Positions 22,942 through 30,340 of a DNA stretch of 64,000 nt are shown here, piece after piece. Position 1 is the first letter of the stretch. Each line of letters opens with the position of its first letter. Position numbers and translations under genes: made by a program. Source of the DNA: Geomonas limicola (lineage in GTDB: Bacteria > Desulfobacterota > Desulfuromonadia > Geobacterales > Geobacteraceae); NCBI RefSeq assembly GCF_014193675.1, contig NZ_BLXZ01000003.1, forward strand, positions 62,001 through 126,000. The letters are read 5' to 3'. Under the pieces are notes generated by a model. That model ran no database searches, was not told the origin of the DNA, and was given only the letters and a program-made list of their open reading frames with translations.

Positions 22942-22983
22942 GTTTTCAACTTGTTTTTCAAGTTTGGAGGGGAAGTTGAAAAC
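22942..22983. promoter_or_regulatory. Nested inverted repeats at the repressor start (candidate operator)
   Basis: GTTTTCAACTT (22942-22952) and AAGTTGAAAAC (22973-22983) are perfect 11-bp arms; inside them ACTTG/CAAGT (22949-22963) forms a second small dyad. The right arm covers the TTG start of the repressor gene, so binding there or mRNA folding could autoregulate it. Confidence 0.55.
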
Positions 22984-23698
22984 ACGAATGAGTGCTATGA
23001 CGATAGGTGAGCGGTTAAAATCTGTGCGGGGGGAAACGTCCCAGGATGAGGCGGCGAAGCTACTGGGAGTCCATAAGAACACCCTGGGTAAGTATGAGCG
23101 TGGGGAGCGCGTTCCTGATGCGGAGTTCCTGGTAGTGATGCTTGAGACGTTTCCTGAGATAGATCCGGCCTGGTTGCTGACTGGGGAAGGAGCCAAGTTG
23201 CGGGAGAAGACCGGCTACCGGTCGGCTGAAGGCGTTTCTTTGAAAAGCGTAGCGATCCAGAAGGAGGGCTTGGGGCCAGATGAGTATGTGAAGGTTGCCC
23301 GTTATGACGTGCATGCTAGCGCGGGTGCCGGCGCCCTGGTGGCCAACGAGCAGATTGTGGACTACATCCAGTTCAAGCCAGATTGGATCAAGACGGCTCT
23401 GGGTGCCTCGGCTAAGAACCTTGCTTTAATCAGCGTTAAAGGCGACTCGATGGAGCCGACGCTCTCGGATGGCGACATCGTGATGGTGGACACCTCGGAT
23501 AAGCAGTTCGAGGCGAACGCCATCTATGTGCTGCAGAACTGGGGATCGCTTCTGGTGAAGAGGATACAGCGGAAAATAGACGGGACCGTGGTGATCAAGT
23601 CGGATAACCAGGCCTACGAGCCGGAGACGGTCCGGGGAGACCTGGTGGAGCAGCTGCACGTCGTCGGTCGGGTAGTCTGGTACGGGAGGAGAGGATGA
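22976..23698 (+). CDS. Phage repressor, XRE helix-turn-helix plus S24 (LexA/CI-like) domain
   Basis: The protein keeps the prophage silent. The N-terminal XRE domain reads IGERLKSVRGETSQDEAAKL, then LGVHKNTLGKYERGER. The C-terminal S24 domain has the Ser158 motif KGDSMEPTLSDGDIVMVD and Lys195 in SLLVKRIQRK, the catalytic pair of self-cleaving repressors, so RecA-stimulated induction is likely. The TTG at 22976 is chosen because GGAGG lies five bases upstream; the ATG at 22988 has no ribosome site. It differs from classic Mu repressor and resembles lambda CI-like ones. The secreted-protein gene overlaps its stop. Confidence 0.88.
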   Translation: MKTRMSAMTIGERLKSVRGETSQDEAAKLLGVHKNTLGKYERGERVPDAEFLVVMLETFPEIDPAWLLTGEGAKLREKTGYRSAEGVSLKSVAIQKEGLGPDEYVKVARYDVHASAGAGALVANEQIVDYIQFKPDWIKTALGASAKNLALISVKGDSMEPTLSDGDIVMVDTSDKQFEANAIYVLQNWGSLLVKRIQRKIDGTVVIKSDNQAYEPETVRGDLVEQLHVVGRVVWYGRRG

Positions 23699-24078
23699 GG
23701 ACAGCTCTAGTTTTATGCGCGATAATGCTTTGTTCTTCAACTGTTTTAGCAGCTCCAACCAAGAAAGAGGCGGCGGCTTTTGTCCGGGATGTGGAGAATA
23801 CGGTGAAGGCGAGCAAGAAGATCCTGGCGACCAGGACACCGGAGACGATCCGCGAGCAGAATGAGGCATACAAGCGGCTTGCTGCCAAGGGCGAGGCGCT
23901 GTTCACTCAGGCCGGGGCGTGCTCGTTTGCGGCCAACTCTGCAGCGGCGATGTGGTCCAGCATGGAGCAGTACTCCCGGCGACCCGATCCGCTTGGACAG
24001 AAGCTGAATCAGCGGCGGCAACAGGACTACAGCGACAACATGGAGCTGTGCAAACAGAGCCTGCAGGCGTTTAAATAG
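23695..24078 (+). CDS. Secreted protein co-transcribed with the repressor (candidate lysogenic-conversion gene)
   Basis: The 127-residue product has a signal peptide (MRTALVLCAIMLCSSTVLAA, cleavage near residue 20) and a mature helical domain with two Cys (ACSFAANSAAAM; ELCKQSLQ) that could form a disulfide. The ATG overlaps the repressor TGA (ATGA), so the gene is expressed in lysogens. It may block superinfection or alter the host envelope; this is inferred from expression context. No family was recognised. It is the last phage gene before the attachment end. Confidence 0.72.
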   Translation: MRTALVLCAIMLCSSTVLAAPTKKEAAAFVRDVENTVKASKKILATRTPETIREQNEAYKRLAAKGEALFTQAGACSFAANSAAAMWSSMEQYSRRPDPLGQKLNQRRQQDYSDNMELCKQSLQAFK

Positions 24079-24164
24079 CCAGTCCCAAATCACGCGCAAA
24101 TAATCGGCGGATGTTCGACCAGGCTAAAAACAGGTGCAAATTTACTTGAATAACTCTTTCCTAC

Positions 24165-24208
24165 CTTTTCCCCAATTTTCGCCCAAGATTTCCACAAGTT
24201 CCACAATT
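24165..24208 (+). repeat. Four phased 11-bp direct repeats near the prophage end
   Basis: Units CTTTTCCCCAA, TTTTCGCCCAA, GATTTCCACAA and GTTCCACAATT follow each other with an 11-base period, close to one helical turn. They sit in the ~200-base gene-free stretch between the last phage gene and the first host gene, where Mu-type phages carry transposase-binding end sites. They may be those sites or a host regulatory array. Confidence 0.5.
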
Positions 24209-24286
24209 CGACCTTCAATCTTTCTAGTACCATAGCTCTAGCTTGGTGACAGCACGCGACAGCTGCTGTTACCAGAGGAACCGGTG

Positions 24287-24490
24287 ATGCGAGAGGTACT
24301 CTTTTTAGTAAAACACGCGCCGGGGGGGTTCCAGGCCATCAGCCTGCAGGAATCCATCGTCACCCAGGGCGAAACCCTCGACGAACTGGAAGCGAACATC
24401 CGCGATGCGCTGCGGCTCCATTTCAAACCGGGCAAGGCCCCGGAGAGCATCCGGTTTCACTTCGTCGACGATACATTTCTGGCGCTTTGA
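24287..24490 (+). CDS. Orphan HicB-like antitoxin-family protein
   Basis: The 67-residue product (MREVLFLVKHAPGGFQAISL) has the HicB/UPF0150 fold pattern, ending TLDELEANIRDALRLHFKPG. HicB proteins neutralise HicA mRNA interferases, but no HicA-like gene lies on either side and the protein lacks a clear C-terminal DNA-binding domain. It may be solitary or have lost its partner. ATG 24287 has GAGGA eight bases upstream; a GTG at 24284 is an alternative. It is taken as the first chromosomal gene after the prophage. Confidence 0.7.
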   Translation: MREVLFLVKHAPGGFQAISLQESIVTQGETLDELEANIRDALRLHFKPGKAPESIRFHFVDDTFLAL

Positions 24491-24580
24491 CAAGGTGTCC
24501 TAACGACGCCGAACCACGACTCCATGACCGAGGCGTTCCTGCCTGGACCGCCCAGGGTCGCACGACCCGTTGAGTCTGCT

Positions 24581-24614
24581 GATATCTCGAGGAGGGAAAC
24601 TGACTGGAGATATC
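24581..24614 (+). promoter_or_regulatory. Hairpin presenting a ribosome site in its loop
   Basis: GATATCTC (24581-24588) and GAGATATC (24607-24614) are perfect arms around an 18-base loop that contains GAGGAGGG. This precedes or overlaps the start of a short open frame, so translation there could be controlled by structure. Confidence 0.45.
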
Positions 24615-24749
24615 AAGCAGACGGTCGAGGTTGCTTCCCCTTCCCGCTCCACGCTCACCACAGCACGACGTTGCCTGATCAGCTATTCGTTTGAAGGCAA
24701 GCGCGCCCGTCGTCCTTACTATCTGGGGGATCAGTGCCTGAAGCGTTGA
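24600..24749 (+). CDS. Possible 49-residue protein with CTG start
   Basis: GGAGGG is five bases before a CTG at 24600 that opens a frame ending at TGA 24749: (L)TGDIKQTVEVASPSRSTL..., ending RRPYYLGDQCLKR. There is no ATG or GTG in frame; a TTG at 24570 is another option. The product is basic. Without comparison it cannot be told from chance. Confidence 0.3.
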   Translation: MTGDIKQTVEVASPSRSTLTTARRCLISYSFEGKRARRPYYLGDQCLKR

Positions 24750-24807
24750 GCCTGCTGCTCTTTTGTGATACAAAGTGGAGATCGCAACTATAAGGAAGGA
24801 ACTGGAT

Positions 24808-25680
24808 ATGAAACTTCTGGACGGAAAGAAATGCGCGGAGTACCTGGTGGCCGATATCGCCCAGCAGGTGAAGCGCTACATCGATGCGGGGCACCGAAAA
24901 CCGCACATGACCATCATCCTGGTCGGCGAGCATGCCCCGAGCGAGTCGTACGTTAAATCGAAGATCACCTCCTGCGCGCTCTCCGGTTTTGAAAGCAACC
25001 TGATCCGGCTTCCCGCCAGCATCAGTGAAAAGGAGATCCTGGCGCTGATCCAGGAGATCAACGAGGACCGCTCCACCGATGGTCTCATCGTCCAGCTGCC
25101 GCTCCCCAAGCACATCAATCCCCAGCTGGTGATCAACGCCATCGACCCGGCCAAGGACATCGACGGTTTCCACCCGACCAACTTCGGCCGGATGGCCCTA
25201 GGGCAGAAGGCCTTCCGCCCCGCCACCGCCTACGGCATCTGCAAGCTGTTGCAGTACTACCAGGTGCAGGTGGCCGGCAAGCACTGCGTGGTCATCGGCC
25301 GCTCCAACATCGTGGGAAAACCGATCTCCATCATGCTCTCCAACGACTTCGAGATCGGCAACGCGACCGTCACCCTCACCCACATCGAGACCCCGCGCGA
25401 GCTTTTGCTCGACGAGACCCGGCGCGCCGACATCGTCATCGTCGCCGTGGGGATCCCCGGCTTCGTCACCCCGGACATGGTGAAGGACGGCGTGACCCTC
25501 ATCGACGTCGGCATCAACCGGCTGGAGAGCGGCAAGCTCGTGGGCGACGTCGAGTTCGACGCGGTGGCACCCAAGTGCGAGTGGATCACCCCGGTCCCCG
25601 GAGGCGTCGGGCGCATGACCGTGGCGGCGCTCATGATCAACACCCTGTACGCCTACCAGAACAACTTCAACCTGGCCTGA
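24808..25680 (+). CDS. folD: Bifunctional methylene-THF dehydrogenase/cyclohydrolase
   Basis: The 290-residue enzyme interconverts 5,10-methylene-, 5,10-methenyl- and 10-formyl-tetrahydrofolate in the cytoplasm. Family motifs are clear: [11 protein letters not shown] (catalytic Lys region), [36 protein letters not shown] (NADP-binding loop) and [18 protein letters not shown] 24808 with AAGGA upstream is preferred to a GTG at 24775. A strong terminator follows. It may be one of two FolD copies, since several Geobacter-type genomes carry two, which is from memory. Confidence 0.95.
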   Translation: MKLLDGKKCAEYLVADIAQQVKRYIDAGHRKPHMTIILVGEHAPSESYVKSKITSCALSGFESNLIRLPASISEKEILALIQEINEDRSTDGLIVQLPLPKHINPQLVINAIDPAKDIDGFHPTNFGRMALGQKAFRPATAYGICKLLQYYQVQVAGKHCVVIGRSNIVGKPISIMLSNDFEIGNATVTLTHIETPRELLLDETRRADIVIVAVGIPGFVTPDMVKDGVTLIDVGINRLESGKLVGDVEFDAVAPKCEWITPVPGGVGRMTVAALMINTLYAYQNNFNLA

Positions 25681-25718
25681 TCCGGCGCGACTGACGCGCA
25701 GGGAGGCTACGGATAACA

Positions 25719-25757
25719 AAAGAGGAGGCGCCGGCTCGACCGGCACCTCCTCTTTTT
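25719..25757 (+). terminator. Rho-independent terminator after folD
   Basis: AGAGGAGG-(C)GCCGG and CCGGC-(A)CCTCCTCT form a long stem with a short loop, followed by a T-run. Confidence 0.9.
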
Positions 25758-25990
25758 CGTTTAACGGCGCACCAGGCGCCTGACCTGGTCCAGCTCGAGC
25801 AGGCAGTATTGGCAACAACAAATATATATAACTTAATTCAAAAGATATTGCGTTGCTCATGTGCATTTGCTAGGTTATCGGAACTTAACTAAAAGGTAAG
25901 GCTGAAAAGAAATTTCACTCAGCCTAATACCCGGTTTTTCTCGTCTCGGTACTGGTATTTTACTGTAATGGATGGCTACTGGAGGATGAG
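25758..25990. other. Gene-free stretch upstream of the PstS-like gene
   Basis: This 233-base segment is notably AT-rich between 25810 and 25960 compared with its neighbours. It presumably holds the promoter of the PstS-like/kinase operon, but no clear -35/-10 pair was found. Confidence 0.5.
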
Positions 25991-26839
25991 GTGGCATTGC
26001 CGATGCGTACCAGGATGTCCAAGTGTTGTGGAGTGCTGTGGCTGTTCTGCTTCCTGCCGGCTTCGCTCGCCGCGGCACAGGATGTGGTCAAGGTGGGCGG
26101 GACCGGCGCAAGCCTGGGCACCATGAAACTCGTAGCGGCCAGCTTCGAGAAGAAGCATCCGGAGATCCGAATCCAGGTATTTCCGAGCCTCGGCAGTAGC
26201 GGTGCCCTCCTGGCGCTCTCCCAAGGGGCCCTGGACATCGCGCTCACCGCGCGTCCTCCAAATTCCGGGGAGCGCTCCGACGGCCTGGTCGCCCTTGAGT
26301 ACGCCCGCACCCCCTTCGTCTTCATCACCCACCGCGGGGTGAGCCTGGAGGGGATCACCCCAGCCGAACTGGAACAGATCTACCTGGGCAAACAGGAGAA
26401 ATGGCCGGACGGCAAGCCGATCCGCCTGGTGCTCCGGCCGGAGACCGACATCGCCTCCCGGCAGGTGAGCTCGCTTTCCGCCGCAGTCGAGCCGGCCCTG
26501 CGCAGTGCGCGCCTGAACCGGGCCTCGACGATCGCGGTCACCGACCAGGACTGCGCCGATGCGGTCGCCACCATCCCGGGGGCACTCGGTACGGCGACCC
26601 TCACCCAGATCATCACCGAAAAGCAACCCGTCAAGCTGCTCAAGTACTCCGGAGTTCCCCCTACCCTCGACAACCTGAACGCCGGCCGCTACCCCCTTTT
26701 TACCACCTTGTACCTGGCCACTCACCCCACGCCACGCCCACCAGTTCGACTCTTCCAGGAATTCGTTCTCTCCGTTGCCGGGCGCCGCATCCTGGCCACG
26801 AGCGGAAACCTGCTCCCCCGTTCCGGCCATGATAAATAA
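25991..26839 (+). CDS. PstS-like periplasmic solute-binding protein
   Basis: The 282-residue product has a signal peptide (hydrophobic VLWLFCFLPASLAAAQ, cleavage near residue 29) and the phosphate-binding-protein-like fold pattern: VVKVGGTGASLGTMKLVAAS, FPSLGSSGALLALSQGALDI, ITPAELEQIYLGKQEKWPDG and IPGALGTATLTQI. Phosphate is the family ligand, but no transporter genes are adjacent. GTG 25991 has GGAGG five bases upstream. Its end overlaps the histidine kinase start by 11 bases, so it probably feeds a ligand signal to that kinase rather than a transporter. Confidence 0.8.
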   Translation: MALPMRTRMSKCCGVLWLFCFLPASLAAAQDVVKVGGTGASLGTMKLVAASFEKKHPEIRIQVFPSLGSSGALLALSQGALDIALTARPPNSGERSDGLVALEYARTPFVFITHRGVSLEGITPAELEQIYLGKQEKWPDGKPIRLVLRPETDIASRQVSSLSAAVEPALRSARLNRASTIAVTDQDCADAVATIPGALGTATLTQIITEKQPVKLLKYSGVPPTLDNLNAGRYPLFTTLYLATHPTPRPPVRLFQEFVLSVAGRRILATSGNLLPRSGHDK

Positions 26840-29327
26840 AATCAACCGCAACCTGGAGCGGGCCCGGCACACCTACCTCGGGATCGGCCTCACGGTGTCG
26901 ATCCTGGTTGCCGTGATTCTCCCCGGCGGGTACTTCGCCATCTCCTACACCCACATGCGCGCGGAACTGGAGACCGAGGCCGAGATCAACGCGACCATCA
27001 TCTCGGGAGTGGTGAACACGAACCCGGAACTGTGGCGCTTCGAGCAGACCCGTCTGCACGAGCTGCTGTCGCGGCGGCCCCGTTTCGGCCACGCCGAGAC
27101 CCGGAGGATCCTCGACGGCCGGCACCGGGTGGTCGCCGAGAGCGTGAACCAGCTCGCCCCACCGGTGATGACCCGGTCCTGCGATCTCTACGAGGGGAGG
27201 CTGCCGATCGGACGGGTGGAGATCAGCCGGTCGCTGTTTCCCACCCTGGTCGCCACCGCACTGGTGGCCCTGGCGGGGCTCTCGTTCGGCGCGCTCCTCT
27301 TCTTCCTGCTCTGGGAGCTCGCCTTCCGGCGCGTGGTGCTGGCCGAGCGCCAGCGTCGGGAGTTTCTCGAGAAGGTGCTGGAGAACGGTCCGCACGCGGT
27401 CCTGGTGCTGGAGCCCGACGGCAGCATCGCCGCCGGCAACGCCCACAGTTCGGCCCTGAGCGGCTGGTCCCACGACGAACTCATCGGGCGCCCTTTCATC
27501 TGGTTTTTCCAAGGGCGCGATGCACGACGGGTGCGCGCGCAGCTTAAGGAGGTGACCGGCGCGGCGCTGGCGGTGGCCAACTTCGAGACGAAGCTCACCA
27601 CCCGCGGCGGCAGCGAGCTCTACGTGAACTGCGCCATCACCCCGTTTGTCGTGGAAGGCCAGGTCCTCAACCTCCTGGTCTCCATCGAGGACGTGACCAG
27701 CCAGGTGAGCGCCCAGGAGGAGCTGCGCCTGTTCGCCGAAGACCTCACCCAGCAGATCATCGAGCGCAAGGAGATGGAGGAGGCCCTGCGCCAGAGCGAG
27801 GCCCGCTTTCGGAACCTTTTGCAGGACGTGGCGAAGGTGGCGGTGCGGGGCTACGCTGCCGACGGCACCACCCAGTACTGGAACCGGGCCGCGGAGGAAC
27901 TCTACGGGTTCCCAGCAGCGGAGGCGCTCGGCAGGAGCCTCTTCGACCTGGTCCCGGAGGAGTGCACCAGGGAGACCGCGGCGGCACTCTCGAGGATCCG
28001 GCAGTCGGGTGAGCCCCTGCCGGCCGGCGAGTTCACCCTGGTGCGCCGCGACGGCACCCCGGTAGCGGTGTTCTCCAGCCAGGTAAGCGTCCGTCTCCCG
28101 GGCAGGCCCCTGGAGATCTTCTTCATCGACATCGACCTGACCGAACGCAAGAAAAACGAAGAGGAAAAGGCCAGGCTCGAGGCGCGCCTCAGGCAGGGAC
28201 AGAAGATGGAGTTCATCGGTCGGCTGGCGGGGGGAGTGGCGCACGACTTCAACAACATGCTCACCGTGATCCAGGGGTTCGCGAACATGGCCCTGGTACG
28301 ACTGGAACCCGGCGAACCGTTCTACAGCAACTTCCAGGAGATCTTCAACGCCGCCCGGCGCTCGGCCGACCTGACCCGGCAGCTGCTCGCCTTTGCCCGC
28401 AAGCAGGCCATCGAGCCGCGGATCCTGGACCTGAACACCACGGTGGCCGGCATGATCAACATGCTCAAGCGGCTGATCGGTGAAGATATCCGGCTCGACT
28501 GGCAGCCGGAGGCCGGACTCTGGCCGGTGAAGGTGGACCCCTCACAGGTGGACCAGATCCTCGCGAACCTCTGCGTCAACGCCCGCGACGCCATCGAGTC
28601 GACCGGCACCATCACGGTCAAGACCGGTAACCGTTCGCTTGGCACCGACTACTTTTCCGGCCTCGCCTGGTGCACCCCCGGGGAGTACGTCCGCCTGGCG
28701 GTCTCCGACGACGGGCACGGCATCGATCCCGAGTTGATCCCCCACATCTTCGAGCCGTTTTTCACCACCAAGGAGGTCGGCAAGGGAACCGGTCTGGGGC
28801 TTGCCACGGTCTACGGCATCGTGAAGCAGAACAACGGCTTCATCAACGTCGAGAGCAGTCCGGAGCACGGCACCAGCTTCGAGATCTTTATCCCCCGCTA
28901 CGCCGGGAACCTCGCCACCACCAGCCAGTCCGAAACGGCCGGCCGGCCGCGCTGCGGCACCGAGACGATCCTGGTAGTGGAGGACGAGCCGACCATCCTG
29001 GAGATGACCCGACAGATGCTGGTCAGCCTCGATTACCGGGTACTGCCGGCGGAGTCGCCGCGCCAGGCCCTGGCGCTCGCACGGGAGCACCAGGGCGAGT
29101 TCCAGTTGCTGCTCACCGACGTGATCATGCCCGAAATGAACGGCAAGGAACTCGCCCAGCAGTTAAGCGCGCTCGTCCCGGGCCTCAAGCACCTGTTCAT
29201 GTCGGGGTACGCGACAAGCGTCATCGAGGCACACGGCGTGCTGGAGCCCGGGATCCGCTTCCTGCAGAAACCCTTTTCGCTCGGCGAACTGGCGGGCAAG
29301 GTGCGCGAGGTGCTCGATGCAGGTTAA
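26829..29327 (+). CDS. Hybrid sensor histidine kinase with two PAS domains and receiver
   Basis: The 832-residue membrane protein has a transmembrane segment near residues 18-40 (GIGLTVSILVAVILPGGYFA), a periplasmic domain of about 110 residues, a second transmembrane segment (~150-175), two PAS domains (~190-310 and ~330-450, the second with a WNRAAEELYGF motif), HisKA with His472 (GGVAHDFNNM), an ATPase domain (NARDAIE, DDGHGIDPE, GTGLGLATVYGIV) and a C-terminal receiver with Asp764 (LLTDVIMPEMNG). The start at ATG 26829 overlaps the PstS-like gene, suggesting that the binding protein docks on its periplasmic domain. No separate response regulator lies nearby. Confidence 0.92.
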   Translation: MINKINRNLERARHTYLGIGLTVSILVAVILPGGYFAISYTHMRAELETEAEINATIISGVVNTNPELWRFEQTRLHELLSRRPRFGHAETRRILDGRHRVVAESVNQLAPPVMTRSCDLYEGRLPIGRVEISRSLFPTLVATALVALAGLSFGALLFFLLWELAFRRVVLAERQRREFLEKVLENGPHAVLVLEPDGSIAAGNAHSSALSGWSHDELIGRPFIWFFQGRDARRVRAQLKEVTGAALAVANFETKLTTRGGSELYVNCAITPFVVEGQVLNLLVSIEDVTSQVSAQEELRLFAEDLTQQIIERKEMEEALRQSEARFRNLLQDVAKVAVRGYAADGTTQYWNRAAEELYGFPAAEALGRSLFDLVPEECTRETAAALSRIRQSGEPLPAGEFTLVRRDGTPVAVFSSQVSVRLPGRPLEIFFIDIDLTERKKNEEEKARLEARLRQGQKMEFIGRLAGGVAHDFNNMLTVIQGFANMALVRLEPGEPFYSNFQEIFNAARRSADLTRQLLAFARKQAIEPRILDLNTTVAGMINMLKRLIGEDIRLDWQPEAGLWPVKVDPSQVDQILANLCVNARDAIESTGTITVKTGNRSLGTDYFSGLAWCTPGEYVRLAVSDDGHGIDPELIPHIFEPFFTTKEVGKGTGLGLATVYGIVKQNNGFINVESSPEHGTSFEIFIPRYAGNLATTSQSETAGRPRCGTETILVVEDEPTILEMTRQMLVSLDYRVLPAESPRQALALAREHQGEFQLLLTDVIMPEMNGKELAQQLSALVPGLKHLFMSGYATSVIEAHGVLEPGIRFLQKPFSLGELAGKVREVLDAG

Positions 29328-29339
29328 AAGGGGGACGCT

Positions 29340-30017
29340 TCAGACGTCGAGAAACGAGAGGGTAAGTGCGGCGAGGTCGACTACCAGGAAGCGGTCCAGC
29401 AGGCGAGGATTACCGGCGAGGCAGCGAAAGAGCTCCCCCGCCATGAGTCCCGCCAGGACGAAGACGCTCTCCGGCGCGACGGGGATCGCTCCGACCGGTT
29501 GGCGGCAACCGGCGCAGATCTCCTCGAAGGGTTGCGAAGAGCCGGTCAGGAGCGTGAGGAGCTGTCCCTGGCCCCCCTCCACGCCGCCGTGCAGGAAGTA
29601 GCACCGCGCGGGGAGCGCCCGGTACAGTGCGAAGCGGCTCGCGAAGTTGTCGAGGCAGTCAACGGCGGCGACGATTCCCCCAGGGGCCTGGAAGCCGTCC
29701 TCAATCCAGCCCGGATCGATCTCGATCGTTACCGAGGAGTCGATGGCGAGCAGCCTTTCCCGGGCCACCTCGACCTTCACCCGCCCCAGGTCGCACTCCG
29801 CGTAGAGACTCTGCCGCTGCAGGTCGCTGAGCGCCACCGTCCCCTGGTCGACCAGGTAAAGCTGCCCCACCCCGGCCCGAACCAGGATCTGGCTCAGGGT
29901 CGCCCCCAGCCCCCCCACCCCGGCTACCAGCACGGCGGCCCGGGCCAGCCGTTCCTGCCCTGCCTCACCCCACAACGGGAGCTGCCGTGCGTAGCGTTCG
30001 GTATCCAGGTTCTGCAC
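29340..30017 (-). CDS. ThiF/MoeB/HesA-family adenylating enzyme
   Basis: The 225-residue protein starts with YARQLPLWGEAGQERLARAA, the usual opening of the family, followed by the nucleotide-binding VLVAGVGGLGATLSQILVRA, DLQRQSLY and CLDNFASRFALYRAL. A CAGC motif marks the zinc region. It should adenylate the C-terminal Gly-Gly of the MoaD-like protein encoded next to it, as in pterin-cofactor sulfur transfer. The location after an aldehyde:ferredoxin oxidoreductase gene suggests tungstopterin synthesis. The C-terminal second zinc Cys pair is not evident. Confidence 0.85.
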   Translation of the reverse strand: MQNLDTERYARQLPLWGEAGQERLARAAVLVAGVGGLGATLSQILVRAGVGQLYLVDQGTVALSDLQRQSLYAECDLGRVKVEVARERLLAIDSSVTIEIDPGWIEDGFQAPGGIVAAVDCLDNFASRFALYRALPARCYFLHGGVEGGQGQLLTLLTGSSQPFEEICAGCRQPVGAIPVAPESVFVLAGLMAGELFRCLAGNPRLLDRFLVVDLAALTLSFLDV

Positions 30018-30019
30018 GG

Positions 30020-30340
30020 TTACCCTCCGGCGCCCGGAGGAAAGAGCGCCACCACGTCCCCCGCCTGGATCGGGGTCTGCAGCCCCTCAAGGTGCAGGAC
30101 GTTGCGGCGGTTCACCAGGATGATGGTCCCCACCCAAAGTTCCCCCTCCGGCGTCAGGAGTTTGTGCGTTACCGGTTGCGCCAGTGCCGCCTGGAACTTC
30201 TCCAGGAGCGAGCCGACCGTCTCGCCGGGGGCGCAGCGGACCTCCAGTGACTCCAGACCGTTCAGCATGAGCCGCAACAGCCCGAAGATCTGGACCCGTA
30301 CCTGAAACGCTTCAGCCGAGGTACTGCTGGATGGCAGCAT
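30020..30340 (-). CDS. MoaD/ThiS-like sulfur carrier protein
   Basis: The 106-residue beta-grasp protein ends ALFPPGAGG; the terminal Gly-Gly is the site that is adenylated and thiolated. Internal patterns VQIFGLLRLMLNGLESLEV and TIILVNRRNVLHLEGLQTPI, then GDVVALFPP, match the MoaD fold. It sits between the FAD oxidoreductase and the ThiF-like gene and is likely the sulfur donor for the pterin dithiolene of the tungsten cofactor. The start at ATG 30340 overlaps the upstream gene by 29 bases; a start a few residues later is possible. Confidence 0.82.
   Translation of the reverse strand: MLPSSSTSAEAFQVRVQIFGLLRLMLNGLESLEVRCAPGETVGSLLEKFQAALAQPVTHKLLTPEGELWVGTIILVNRRNVLHLEGLQTPIQAGDVVALFPPGAGG

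Larger units (their letters stand above)
1..24230 (-). mobile_element. Mu-like transposable prophage (late end cut by window edge)
   Basis: Gene content and order match the Mu family: repressor, Ner, DDE transposase A, ATPase B, small early genes, GemA, Mor, lysis cassette, terminase, portal, gpF, gpG, protease gpI, capsid gpT, gp35 to gp38 and sheath gpL. All but the repressor and its partner read leftward. The right (immunity) boundary is placed only approximately: the last phage-like gene ends at 24078 and the first chromosome-like gene starts at 24287. The terminal dinucleotides and the 5-bp target duplication cannot be assigned because the other end is outside the window. Lysis and head genes show no frameshift, so the element may be functional. 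Confidence 0.93.

Noticed and set aside
26700..28244. 514-residue minus-strand open frame opposite the hybrid kinase
   Set aside because: The kinase on the other strand has every expected motif; this frame has none.
29340..30017. moeB proper
   Set aside because: The gene is in an aor cluster with a MoaD-like partner and lacks the rhodanese or full zinc set of typical MoeB; only the family name is given.
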